Shown: piece after piece, positions 1 to 6,605 of the stretch
Layout: each line of letters opens with the position of its first letter
Numbering within the stretch: the first letter of the stretch is position 1
Assembly (NCBI GenBank): GCA_964347615.1
Contig: CAYFZO010000047.1
Location: 1-6,605, forward strand
DNA: 6,605 nt
From: CAYFZO01 sp964347615
GTDB lineage: Bacteria; Pseudomonadota; Gammaproteobacteria; Poriferisulfidales; Oxydemutatoraceae
Direction: 5' to 3'
Translations under genes and position numbers: made by a program
The notes under the pieces: model-generated
Seen by the model: only the letters and a program-made list of their open reading frames with translations
Database searches by the model: none
What the model was told of the DNA's origin: nothing

Positions 1-164
1 GAAAAGACGTCCGCCGGCAAGGTGCTCAGTCGGTTCTCCCCGAGTAGCAATCTCGTCAAGTTGCCGAGACTTGAAAAGACACCCGCCGGCAAGGTGCTCA
101 GTTGATTGCGCCAGAGGTCCAACTCCCGCAAGTTGCCGAGACCTGAAAAATCATCGGCGTTGAG
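1..164 (-). repeat. LRR array C, N-terminal part (continues outside the window)
   Basis: Residues 2147-2200 comprise the repeat starting LNADDFSGLGNL, one full repeat LPAGVFSSLGNL ending ENRLST, and the first six residues of a third (LPADVF). The two bases at 1-2 continue the frame. Variable-face residues (LWRNQL, LGENRL) differ from those of arrays A and B. Confidence 0.92.
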
Positions 165-3100
165 AGTCGCAATGTCCCTGGAACTTAGAGACAAAACCCT
201 CGATACCCCGGACAGATCGTCATCCGTCACCTCGGCGCAGTCGCCGACACCGCTGATTTGCCGCAAAATCTCATCCCGGACTTGCGGCGTCCTGTCGCAC
301 ACGCCTTCCTTGATGACCACGATCGCCGTGGCTTGCTCGGGTGAAGCCAGTACGTAGGCTGCGTCTCCAGGGGGAGCGGTCAGGGACACCCTGAAAAATT
401 CCCGGGGCGCTTCGATTGCCGCGTCGTCGGTGATTCGAACCTCGATGACCGCACTCCCTTCGCCCGCCCCGATCGTGACCGTGCCCGTGACCGTGCTGCC
501 GGCGACGTCAGCGTAGTCGTCCCCGTCGGCGTCGGCCGTGGCGTCGTCGCCGTCCGTGCCGATCGCATAGCCGATCGTCAGCGCCTCCAACGGTGCCGGG
601 GTTGCCCGGACGGTAATCATCGCAGTCTCCCCTTCCCTGACCGACACCATCGCGGATTCGTTGCTGACCATCACCACGACCGGCGGCGGCTCGCTCACCG
701 TCACTTCCAACGTGGTGCTCGACACCAGCGCTTGGATCGAATTCTGCACGCTTAGATCCACGCTCGCCCTCAGACTTGAATCCCCGGGGGTCGCGTCGAG
801 GGCCGCGGACACCCTGAACCGCGTGCTGGCGTCGCCGGCTTTCAACGTCACTTCCGACGGCGCGGAGAGACCTGAACCCGGAATTGAACTCAGGGTCAAA
901 GATACCCGCACCGAAGTCTCCTCAGCTAACAACTCCGCGCCCTCAAGCGTCAAGGTCGCCGTCGCGAACGAACCCACCGTCACGCTTGACGGCTCCAGAC
1001 TCAACGACAAGGACAACCGCCGTTCCGCGATCCGATGACGACCGGCGTCCATGATGGCATGATCCCTCAGACTGGTATCCTCTATCGGGTTCTTGCGCGC
1101 CGAAACGTCGGTTATCCCTGCACCCGCAAGCACCAGCGCGTCCTCTTCGATGCTGATGCCGTCCACGTCGACGTCGCCGGCTCGGAGTGCGTAGGCGAAC
1201 ACCAGCGTCGAGGCTTCGCTCAAACCCGGCACGTAACTCGCCGCCCGCGCCGTCTCCCAAATCGTGAGCGTCAACCGCGGCCCGGCGGTGGGAGTCGACA
1301 CCTCGACCGCCTCGTCGAAACCGACCGCGACGCGGATGACCTCGCCGGAAGACGCCGAATACGCATCACCGGAAGCCGGGCGCGAAATAATCTCGACGCC
1401 CGACACCGACGGGCCGATCACGTCCAGAACCAGTTCACTCGGCGCGGTCTCGACGCCGAAATAACCGGTCAGAACACCTGTGGACGCCCTCAACGACACC
1501 GGCGCACCCGCGGTTTGAGTCACAGAGAAAACAGCGCTTTCGCTGCCTCCTTCGGGAATCACCGCCTCATCAACCAATAAGTCGCCGCCCTCCGCAGACA
1601 AGGCCGCGGTCATCGTCGTCGGCCACGTTTCATCCATCACCAGTTTGACCTCGACGACGCCGGGCACCGACGGAACCGACGTGCCTGTCTGCTCAAGTCG
1701 TGGGCGGGCAAAAACAAAAGGCGCGCCGGGGTTTTCCCTTAAATCCAAGGATTCCAAGTTGCCGAGGCCTGAAAATACGGTCGCCGGCAAGGCGCTCAGG
1801 GCGTTGACACTGAGAACCAACGTGCTCAAGTTTTCGAGACCTGAAAAGACACCCGTCGGCAAGGCGGTCAGTCGGTTGCCAGCGAGATTCAACCACCCCA
1901 AGTTGCCGAGACCTGAAAATACGGTCGCCGGCAAGGCGCTCAGTTGATTGCTCTCGAGGTCCAACTCCAGCAAGTTGCCGAGACCTGAAAATACGGTCGC
2001 CGGCAAGGTGGTCAGCTGATCATTGAGAGAGAGCCATAACACCTCCAAGCTGCCGAGGCCTGAAAACACGTCCGCAGGCAAGGCGGTCAGGTCGTTCTCC
2101 TGGAGCCGTAACTGTCCCAAGTTGCCGAGACCTGAAAAGTCACCTGCCCTGAGAACGGCGATGCCCATGGAGCTCAAATCCAAAACCCCTCTTACCCCGG
2201 ATAAATCGTCGCCCGTCACGTCGGCGCAGTCGCTGACGCCGCCGGCTCTCGCCAAAATCCCGTCTCGAACTTGCTCCGTCCTGTCGCACACGCCTTCCTT
2301 GATGACCACAATCGCCGTGGTTCGGTCGGGTGAGGCCAGTACGTAGGCCGCGTCCTCAGAGGGAGCGGTCAGCGACACCCTGAAAAATTCCCGGGGCACT
2401 TCGATTGCCGCGTCGTCGGTGATTCGAACCCCGATGGTCGCGCTCTCTTCACCCGCTCCAATCGTGACCGTGCCGACGCCGGCGTCAGCGTAGTCGTTCC
2501 CGTCGGCGTCGACCGTGGCGACGTCGCCGTCCGTGCCGATCACATAGCCGATCGTCAACGCCTCCGACGGCGCCGGGGCTGCCCGGACGGTAATCATCGC
2601 AGTCTCCCCTTCCCTCACCGACACCATCGAAGACTCGTTTCCGATCATCACGACAGCCGGCGGCGGCAGCACTTGCAAACTCAAACCCGGCAGCACGTCC
2701 AACCCGTCAATGCCCGGCGTCGGGTCTACCGACACCGACACCGGCGCTATCGAGCCGATGGCCGCCGTCGTTGCCACCGTCACCGTCTCCATCGCCTTGT
2801 CCGCGTCCAGCACGACCTCATGCCGCATGCTTCCGGTGCCGGCGAAACTGAAACCCTCTGCTGAAATGACCAGTGCCACCGCCACCGAGCGGTCTGCAAC
2901 CAAAGGCTCATTCATCCTCACCTCAAACCTCGTGCTGCGACCTTGCCGAATCAACACCAAATCCGGGTCGAAAATCAACGACACCTCCTGCAACACCTCG
3001 ACCGGCAACGTCGCCGCTTGCGCGCCACCTGCCAACTCGACCCCGCTCAAAGTCCTCACGCTCAACTCCCCGACGGAAGCCGCATCGGTCGAAGCAGCCA

Positions 3101-6100
3101 CCGTCACTTCCATCGTCATATTCGAAGCGGCGTCCAAACTCACTCGCAGGTTCGGCGCACCGCCTTGCAGACTCAACCCGGCACCCGAAACCGACACCTC
3201 GAACTCCGCCGTCTGCCTCCCGGACAGCATGAACTCGGTCAGACTCAACTCCACTGCCTTGCTATCCCCAAGACCCAGCACCAAAGCCTCTCCGATCTCG
3301 CCGCCCGCGGGCCTCAACCCGAGGGTCACCTGAGGCGTCGTCACCTCAAGCGTCGCCTGAGAACGACCGTCAATGACCACCCCCAATCCCACGGAAGCAT
3401 CCATCTCCATCGAGGTGACCCGAACGCTGCTTCCGATTGCCGCATCCGGCGACGCAATCACCTCGACGTCAACACTTCGCTGGGTTTCTTCCAGTCTCAC
3501 GTCCGTGATGAATAAACCGCCGGCAAAACTCAAACCCGCGTCATCCGGCGCTATCGTCAATCGCAACGCCACCGATTGCCCCATATCCAACAGCGGGTCG
3601 GTTCCTACGCGAAGCATCGTGCTGCTGCCCCCTTGCTGAACCGCGATCGGCAGTGAAGGAAGCACCACCGCGACTTCATCCGCAACTTCGGTTATGACCC
3701 CAAGCGACGGTGCCTCACCGACAACCTCGACGTTTTCTCCCACGCCCGACGCCGATACCCCGACCCTCAAATTCAAATCCGGGGTCGACGTGCCCACCCT
3801 GACCGTGGCGCTCGTCGAGTCCGCCTCCGAAGTCAGAACCAGCGCGTTCCCGCCAATCAGCGCCGAACCGACGCCCTCCAAAGTCAAGCCGGAAGCAACG
3901 CTCAATGTCACCGTCACCCGCTCGTTCCCTTCAAGCACCGGAACCGTCGCCACCGTGATTTCGGTCGACTCTCCCGCCACGATCGTAACCGTCTCCACCG
4001 CTTGACCCGCATGGTCCGAAAGCGACAATTCCACGCCGCGCACCACCTCGACCGTCAAAGACTCAAACGTCACCGACGCGTCGCCGACCCGCACGTCGGC
4101 GTTGGGCACCGCCGTGACTTCGCCGCTGAATGAGTTCGGACCCGCGGTCACGGTCACCGTCGCCGTCCGGCTCATCGAACTCAGTCTCACGCTCCGCGGC
4201 TCGACTTCAAAAGACCCGCCGGACAAATCAACCCCCAAATCAACCCCAATCTCCTCGTCGCCGAGCAATTCAGGGTCAACCCTCAACGTCACCTGCACCG
4301 AAGACGCCGTCGCCGCGGCACCCCCGCGAACCAAACTCACCTCGGCGGGGACGAACGACACCACCAGTTCACGACGCAGCACCTCGAACGCCAAAGGCTG
4401 AACCTCGACCAATTCAACCCCGCTTAGCGCCGACACCGTGATCTCACCGGACAACGCCTGGTCCGCCGTCACCGAGACCGTCGTCGTCAATGCGCCCGGG
4501 CTCAGCGTGACCTCGCTCGGGGTTATCCGCAGCCTCGGATCCGAAGCGGTCAACCGCAACACCGCTTGCTGGGGAGACCGCAAAGCGTCGCCCCCGAGAC
4601 TCACGTTCACCATCCCTCGATCGCGGGCGACGAAACTCAGCACGTCTTCGCCGGAAACCGGCGTCAAAACCGCGGACACTCTCGGCAAGACCACGTTCAC
4701 CTGCACTTCGGGGAGCAGATCGGCAAGCGTAAGCCCGTCTCCTCCCTGCGCGGTGACGGTCACGTCGACCGGCGGACCGAACGGCGGCCCGGGCAACGCG
4801 TCGAATGAAGCCGCAACGATCAACTCGGCTGCGGTCAAGTTCGAGCCGCGCAACAGCACGGTGACCTGAGTGTTCCCGTCGAAGCGGATACCGGACTCGG
4901 CCGGCACCGACAAGCTCACCATTGCCGACTGCCCTGCTTTCAGCGGCGGATCGGTCGTGACCCGTATCGGCGTGCTGCCGCCCTGCCGGACTTCGATGGT
5001 TTGCGGGGAGACCACGACCGATACAAACGCCAATACGTTGACCTCCAACGTCGGCCGGTTCAGCGGTTCAACGTCGTCTCCGACGCCGGCCGCATCAACT
5101 CGAGCGGTCAACCCCGGCACGTCCGAACTCAACGCAACGTTGATCTCGGTGCTTAGATGGTCGAGCGTTATCGTCCTCGAACTCAAAATCAATTCCGAAT
5201 CGCTCACGCTCAAGGACACCGTCACACGCTCACCCATCTGCAGGATCGGATTTGTGGATATCGGCAAGGTGGCGCTGGTGCCAGCGGAAAAACTCAACGC
5301 CGGCGGAGAAACCGAGCCGCCAATCAGCAACTCCACGCCGCGTACCACCTCGACCGCCAAAGATTCCATCGTCACACGCGAGTTTCCAAGCGACGACGCG
5401 CCCGCGTCCAACGTCGCCGACAACTTCGCCTTGCCGAGGTCCGCCGTCGATTCCGCCGCCACGGTTACGTCCACCTCATTGCTCGCCGGAGTCAGCCTTA
5501 CTCGAACCGGATTCACCGTCAAACCCCCCGTTAAATCCCCCGTTAAACCCCGGGGATCGCCCAAGTTAACCACCACCTCTTCTGAATCTTGCAACGCAGG
5601 CTCGATCTTCAGAACCACCATCGCTGCACCGCCACGCACCAACCTTATCTCCGCCGGCTCGAAAAACACCCTGAACGTGCGCTCGACGACTTGGTGACCC
5701 GCAACGTTCGAGACGGCGTGACTTCCCAGACTCGTACTCTCTATCGGGTTCCCGAACAGGTCGGCTATCTCCGCACCCGCAAGCACCAGCGCGTCCTCCT
5801 CGATACTGATACCGTCGGCGTCGGCGTCGCCGGTCTGGAGCGCGTAGGCGAACACCAGCGTCGTGGCTCCGCTCAAATCCGGGATGTAAGTCGTCGCTCG
5901 CGTCGTCTCCCCGATCGTGAGCGCCAGCGACGGCCCGGCGATGGAAGTCAACACCTCGACCGCCTCGTCGAAACCGACCTCGACGCGGATGACTTCATTG
6001 TCCGCCGCCTGATATGCATCGCCGGAAGCCGGGATCGAAACAATCGCAACGCCCGACACCGACGGGCCGACCACGTCCAGAACCAGTTCGCTCGGCGCGG

Positions 6101-6605
6101 TCTCGCCGCCGAAATAACCGGTCAGCACACCTGTGGACGCCCTCAACGTCACCGGCGCACCCGCGATTTGAGTCACGGAGAAAACAGCGCCTTCGGTGCT
6201 CCCTCTGGGAATTACTGCTTGCGAGTCTGACAACATGCCGCCTTCGGCTGATAAGTCCGCGGTCATCCTCGTCGGCAACGGTTCATCCACGACCAGTCTG
6301 ACCTCGACGACGCCAGGGCCGGGCGACGTGCCCGTCGGCTCAAGTCGCGGGCGAGCAAAAACAAAAGGCGCGCCGAGGTTGTTCGATAAACGCAAGGTTT
6401 GCAAGCTGCCGAGACCTGAAAAAACACCCGACGGCAAGATGCTCAGTTGATTGAAAGAAAGATCCAAGTTCTCCAAGCTGCCGAGATCTGAAAAAACACC
6501 CGACGGCAAGTCACTCAGCTGGTTCTCAAAGAGGGCCAATATCCGCAATTTGCCGAGACCTGAAAAGACACCCGCCGGCAAGGTGCTCAGTTGGTTATAA
6601 AAGAG
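1..6605 (-). CDS. Giant modular LRR / Calx-beta / Ig-like repeat protein, internal fragment (both ends missing)
   Basis: A single reading frame stays open for 2,201 codons from 6605 to 3; bases 1-2 belong to the next codon. Residue n used below is counted from 6605. The protein consists of extracellular-type repeat domains: three LRR arrays (one complete), two Ig-like domains, two SwmB/cadherin-like domains, ten beta-sandwich units and two Calx-beta domains. It is rich in Val, Ser, Thr, Gly, Ala and acidic residues and poor in Lys. It has only four Cys, all in the two LRR N-caps (residues 1440, 1460, 2103, 2123). No catalytic motif or transmembrane segment is visible. These traits fit a secreted or surface-displayed adhesin or recognition protein. 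Localisation is inference because the N- and C-terminal signals are outside. No ribosome binding site or start codon can be assigned. The symbol is left blank because families of this type have no accepted name. Confidence 0.96.
165..308 (-). other. LRR N-terminal cap C with paired cysteines
   Basis: Residues 2099-2146 read EGVCDRT, VRDEILRQ, GDCAEVTDDDLSGV and the first strand RVLSLRDIA. Cys 2103 and 2123 have the same spacing as in cap B. It marks the start of a third LRR array and so a third copy of the cassette. Confidence 0.85.
309..680 (-). other. Calx-beta domain C
   Basis: Residues 1975-2098 carry the same landmarks as domain B: VREGE (1989-1993), DADGDDYAD, GTVTIGAGEGSA, and TDDAAIEAPREFF with acidic residues at 2060, 2061 and 2065. 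It follows a PPP linker at 681-689. Bases 301-480 match 2290-2469 at 161 of 180 positions by hand count. It has four more residues than domain B in the loop after DYAD, where the DNA at 477-500 contains an imperfect 12-bp doubling. Confidence 0.88.
690..1025 (-). repeat. Single beta-sandwich unit of the second cassette
   Basis: Residues 1860-1971 (112 residues, equal to the mean of the nine-unit array) open LSLSLSLEPSSVTVGSFA. They contain the strands VRVSLTL and STRFRVSAALDA and close TTLEVTVSE just before PPP. The position is homologous to the whole nine-unit array in cassette 1. It shares the Pxx(V/I)xVxxG opening and the final VxV strand with those units, but has no close DNA match that I could see. 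Confidence 0.75.
1026..1412 (-). other. SwmB/cadherin-like repeat domain B
   Basis: Residues 1731-1859 contain SGVEIISRPASGDAY, VIRVAVGFDEAVEV, LTLTIWETARAASY, TLVFAYALRAGD and the acidic turn DVDGISIEEDALVLAGAGI. Similarity to domain A is strong up to the acidic turn and then falls away: copy B reads SARKNPIED where copy A reads LFGNPIES, and the tails differ. Copy B is two residues longer. Confidence 0.78.
1413..1658 (-). other. Ig-like beta domain B
   Basis: Residues 1649-1730 repeat domain A without any net length change (82 residues). Shared stretches include VFSVTQ, LRASTGVLTGYFG and APSELVLDV. DNA 1381-1560, which covers most of this domain and the start of the next, matches 6034-6213 at 161 of 180 positions by hand count with no gap. 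Confidence 0.77.
1659..1730 (-). other. LRR C-terminal cap B
   Basis: Residues 1625-1648 begin PGAPFVFARPRLEQTG and end in a Ser/Val/Pro/Gly tether. This closes LRR array B. With the preceding Asn it gives the NPGAPF signature, and it matches cap A apart from the tether, which is two residues longer. Confidence 0.82.
1731..2153 (-). repeat. LRR array B (complete, six repeats)
   Basis: Residues 1484-1624 form the only complete array in the window. The repeat lengths are 24, 25, 24, 24, 24 and 20. The first starts LRAGDFSGLGNL and the rest start LPxxVFSGLxxL. The second repeat (2007-2081) has one extra residue, reading LSLNDQL where the others read LxxNxL. The DNA forms 72-bp direct repeats in which about 43 bp, coding the LPxxVFSGL framework, are nearly constant and the remaining 29 bp or so vary. 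The last repeat ends in REN and passes to the PGAPF cap. Confidence 0.95.
2154..2297 (-). other. LRR N-terminal cap B with paired cysteines
   Basis: Residues 1436-1483 read EGVCDRT, a helical VRDGIL segment, then SDCADVTGDDLSGV and the first strand VLDLSSMGIA. The two Cys are 20 residues apart (1440 and 1460) and probably form a disulfide that seals the end of the LRR solenoid. The equivalent cap C is exactly the same length with the same Cys spacing. Its direct fusion to the end of Calx-beta is shared by both copies. Confidence 0.85.
2298..2657 (-). other. Calx-beta domain B
   Basis: Residues 1316-1435 match the Calx-beta pattern. VREGE at 1330-1334 supplies the first-strand glutamates. DADGNDYADAG precedes the GTVTIGAGEESA strand. 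ITDDAAIEVPREFFRVSL gives the acidic Asp-Asp and Glu (1397, 1398, 1402) that bind calcium in this family, followed by the final strands. The domain is preceded by a Pro-Pro-Pro linker (2658-2666) and leads straight into the LRR N-cap. Calcium binding is expected from the family and is not shown by the sequence alone. Compared with domain C it lacks four residues after DYAD. Confidence 0.88.
2667..2990 (-). repeat. Ninth beta-sandwich unit (unit i)
   Basis: Residues 1206-1313 open VSLIFDPDLVLIRQGRST, resembling the starts of units a/e and c/g. Unit i ends SLQVL directly before the PPP linker to the Calx-beta domain. It could be the first member of a third super-repeat that was cut short, or the original single unit, since the single unit of cassette 2 occupies the same position before PPP. 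Confidence 0.7.
2991..4376 (-). repeat. Four-unit super-repeat, copy 2 (units e-h)
   Basis: This is the second copy of the a-d block. It is more diverged in DNA than the LRR cassettes, but short conserved DNA patches remain, for example around the tccacgccgcg sequence at 4030 and its match at 5332. Unit f is the longest unit (126 residues) because of an Ala/Gly/Val-rich insertion near its middle and end. Confidence 0.7.
4224..4247. repeat. Perfect 12-bp tandem duplication in unit e
   Basis: Two identical copies of caaatcaacccc encode GVDLGVDL. The loop is at the equivalent place to the duplication in unit a, just before the strand containing SVRL. The copies are identical, which suggests a recent in-frame slippage event. 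Confidence 0.88.
4377..5684 (-). repeat. Four-unit super-repeat, copy 1 (units a-d)
   Basis: Units a to d correspond in order to units e to h. Unit a opens RVFFEPAEIRLVRGGAA and e opens VVSFVPAEVSLVRGGAA. The a/b junction reads LAVEVVRGVEL and e/f reads LTVEVVRGVEL. Unit c has VRQGGST and TDPPLKAGQS, and g has VQQGGSS and TDPLLDMGQS. Unit d ends SALSGVELVE and h ends RTLSGVELAG. The period is about 434 to 459 codons, measured at three anchor points (offsets 1302, 1353 and 1377 bp, all multiples of 3). Confidence 0.72.
5525..5548. repeat. 12-bp tandem duplication in unit a
   Basis: Two adjacent 12-bp copies, cccccgttaaat and cccccgttaaac, differ at one base. They encode a doubled LTG motif (LTGDLTGG) in a loop just before the strand ending VRVRL. 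The duplication keeps the frame and looks like replication slippage. Confidence 0.85.
5685..6065 (-). other. SwmB/cadherin-like repeat domain A
   Basis: Residues 181-307 carry the hallmarks of the bacterial SwmB-type beta domain. These are an opening SGVAIVSIPASGDAY segment, a strand reading VIRVEVGFDEAVEV, a middle strand SLALTIGETTRATTY, the segment TTLVFAYALQTGD, an acidic turn DADGISIEEDALVLAGAEI, and a closing NPIE stretch. The DADG and GD turns are typical calcium or turn sites in this family. The equivalent domain B lies at 1026-1412 and has two more residues. The fold assignment is from motif memory and not from a search. Confidence 0.78.
6066..6311 (-). other. Ig-like beta domain A following the LRR cap
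   Basis: Residues 99-180 (82 residues) alternate hydrophobic and polar positions as in a beta sandwich: VVEVRLVVDE, then AVFSVTQIAG, then LRASTGVLTGYF, ending SELVLDVVG. Its partner in the second cassette (1413-1658) is exactly the same length and very similar. I do not recognise a named Pfam family with certainty. Known proteins with this architecture place such a domain directly after the LRR cap, where it probably acts as a rigid spacer. Confidence 0.75.
6312..6377 (-). other. LRR C-terminal cap A
   Basis: Residues 77-98 begin LGAPFVFARPRLEPTG and end in a Gly/Pro-rich tether. This closes LRR array A and matches cap B (1659-1730) nearly residue for residue. The last LRR reads NNLGAPF here, whereas cap B has the more usual NPGAPF, so the Asn-Pro turn is lost in copy A. 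Confidence 0.8.
6378..6605 (-). repeat. LRR array A, C-terminal part (incomplete)
   Basis: Residues 1-76 hold the tail of one LRR, then two full 24-residue repeats and a final 20-residue repeat that runs into the C-cap. Each begins LPxGVFSxLGxL and continues LxxLxLxxNxLSx. The asparagine ladder and buried leucines are intact (for example ILALFENQL and NLDLSFNQL). At the DNA level this is a 72-bp direct repeat. The array continues upstream of the gene fragment, beyond 6605. A solenoid of this kind normally provides a concave ligand-binding face. Confidence 0.93.

Larger units (their letters stand above)
2667..5684 (-). repeat. Array of nine tandem beta-sandwich units (about 112 aa each)
   Basis: Residues 308-1313 are divergent tandem Ig- or fibronectin-like units. 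My boundaries, N to C, are a 5343-5684, b 5031-5342, c 4689-5030, d 4377-4688, e 4041-4376, f 3663-4040, g 3333-3662, h 2991-3332, i 2667-2990 (104 to 126 residues). Each opens with a strand such as VSVVVSP, then a charged-Gly turn (VRQGGST, LVRGG, IRQGRST) and a DPxLxxG-like segment. Next come VxLxV and a VxVxA strand, and each closes with VEV-type residues (LAVEVV, LTVEVV, LPVEVL, LAFEVL). I know no named family for it. It probably forms an extended stalk. The second cassette has one such unit, at 690-1025. Confidence 0.82.

Noticed and set aside
943..1260. Short minus-strand frame of 105 codons in a different register.
   Set aside because: It overlaps the SwmB-like domain B and the single beta unit in the true frame, and gives an Arg/Gly-rich product with no domain features.
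1731..2153. Regular direct repeats that could suggest a CRISPR array.
   Set aside because: The period is 72 bp and in frame, repeats and intervening segments together translate to canonical LRRs, and conservation follows codon structure.
1645..2346. Plus-strand frames with a repeated KLPRPEN motif, looking like a small repeat protein.
   Set aside because: The motif is the reverse-strand reading of the LRR framework codons (72-bp repeats). The repetition comes from the real gene on the minus strand.
4438..5697. Long plus-strand open frames, including one of 275 codons from a GTG at 4870, and a near-continuous series of frames in the same register across the window.
   Set aside because: They are antisense shadows. 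In this register a plus-strand stop needs a minus-strand codon ending in T or C followed by a Tyr codon, or one ending in T followed by His or Gln. Those residues are rare in the protein, so stops are few. The products are low-complexity Ser/Thr/Pro strings with no recognisable domain.
1..6605. Promoters, terminators, tRNA or rRNA genes, insertion-sequence ends.
   Set aside because: I saw no inverted-repeat terminator with a T-run, tRNA-like fold, transposase motif or terminal inverted repeat. The whole window is coding on the minus strand, so promoter-like hexamers by chance would mean little.
6312..6605. Possible gene end or start at the transition from LRR to the next domain.
   Set aside because: The frame runs through the C-cap into the Ig-like domain without a stop, and the same transition occurs in frame in the second cassette at 1659-1730.

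Overview
The window holds no intergenic DNA. It is an internal slice of one very large gene on the minus strand. Reading minus-strand codons whose low coordinate is a multiple of 3, I translated all 2,201 codons from 6605 down to 3 and found no stop codon. Neither the start nor the stop of the gene is inside the window. All plus-strand open frames, and the short minus-strand frames in other registers, are shadows of this gene.

The encoded protein is a modular, apparently extracellular repeat protein. Going N to C (high to low coordinate) it reads: end of a leucine-rich-repeat (LRR) array A with C-cap (6312-6605); Ig-like domain A (6066-6311); SwmB/cadherin-like domain A (5685-6065); nine tandem beta-sandwich units of about 112 residues (2667-5684); PPP linker; Calx-beta domain B (2298-2657); cysteine-bearing LRR N-cap B (2154-2297); complete LRR array B (1731-2153) with C-cap (1659-1730); Ig-like domain B (1413-1658); SwmB-like domain B (1026-1412); one beta-sandwich unit (690-1025); PPP linker; Calx-beta domain C (309-680); N-cap C (165-308); start of LRR array C (1-164).

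The protein is therefore a cassette (N-cap, LRR, C-cap, Ig, SwmB, beta-sandwich unit or units, Calx-beta) repeated at least twice and entering a third copy. The copies are about 89% identical in DNA over the stretches I counted. They differ sharply in one place: the first carries nine beta-sandwich units and the second only one. The nine units themselves look like a four-unit super-repeat, present twice, plus one extra unit.

The organism is probably a Gram-negative bacterium of moderately high GC (roughly 60% by eye), marine or host-associated. That rests on the architecture: from memory, the order Calx-beta, EGVCDRT-type cap, LPxxVFxGL repeats, NPGAPF cap and SwmB-like domain occurs in large proteins of marine and sponge-associated bacteria. 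The sequence does not allow a taxon to be named. Likely roles are adhesion or recognition at the cell surface with a calcium-stiffened stalk. This is inferred from domain types, since signal peptide, secretion signal and anchor lie outside the window.
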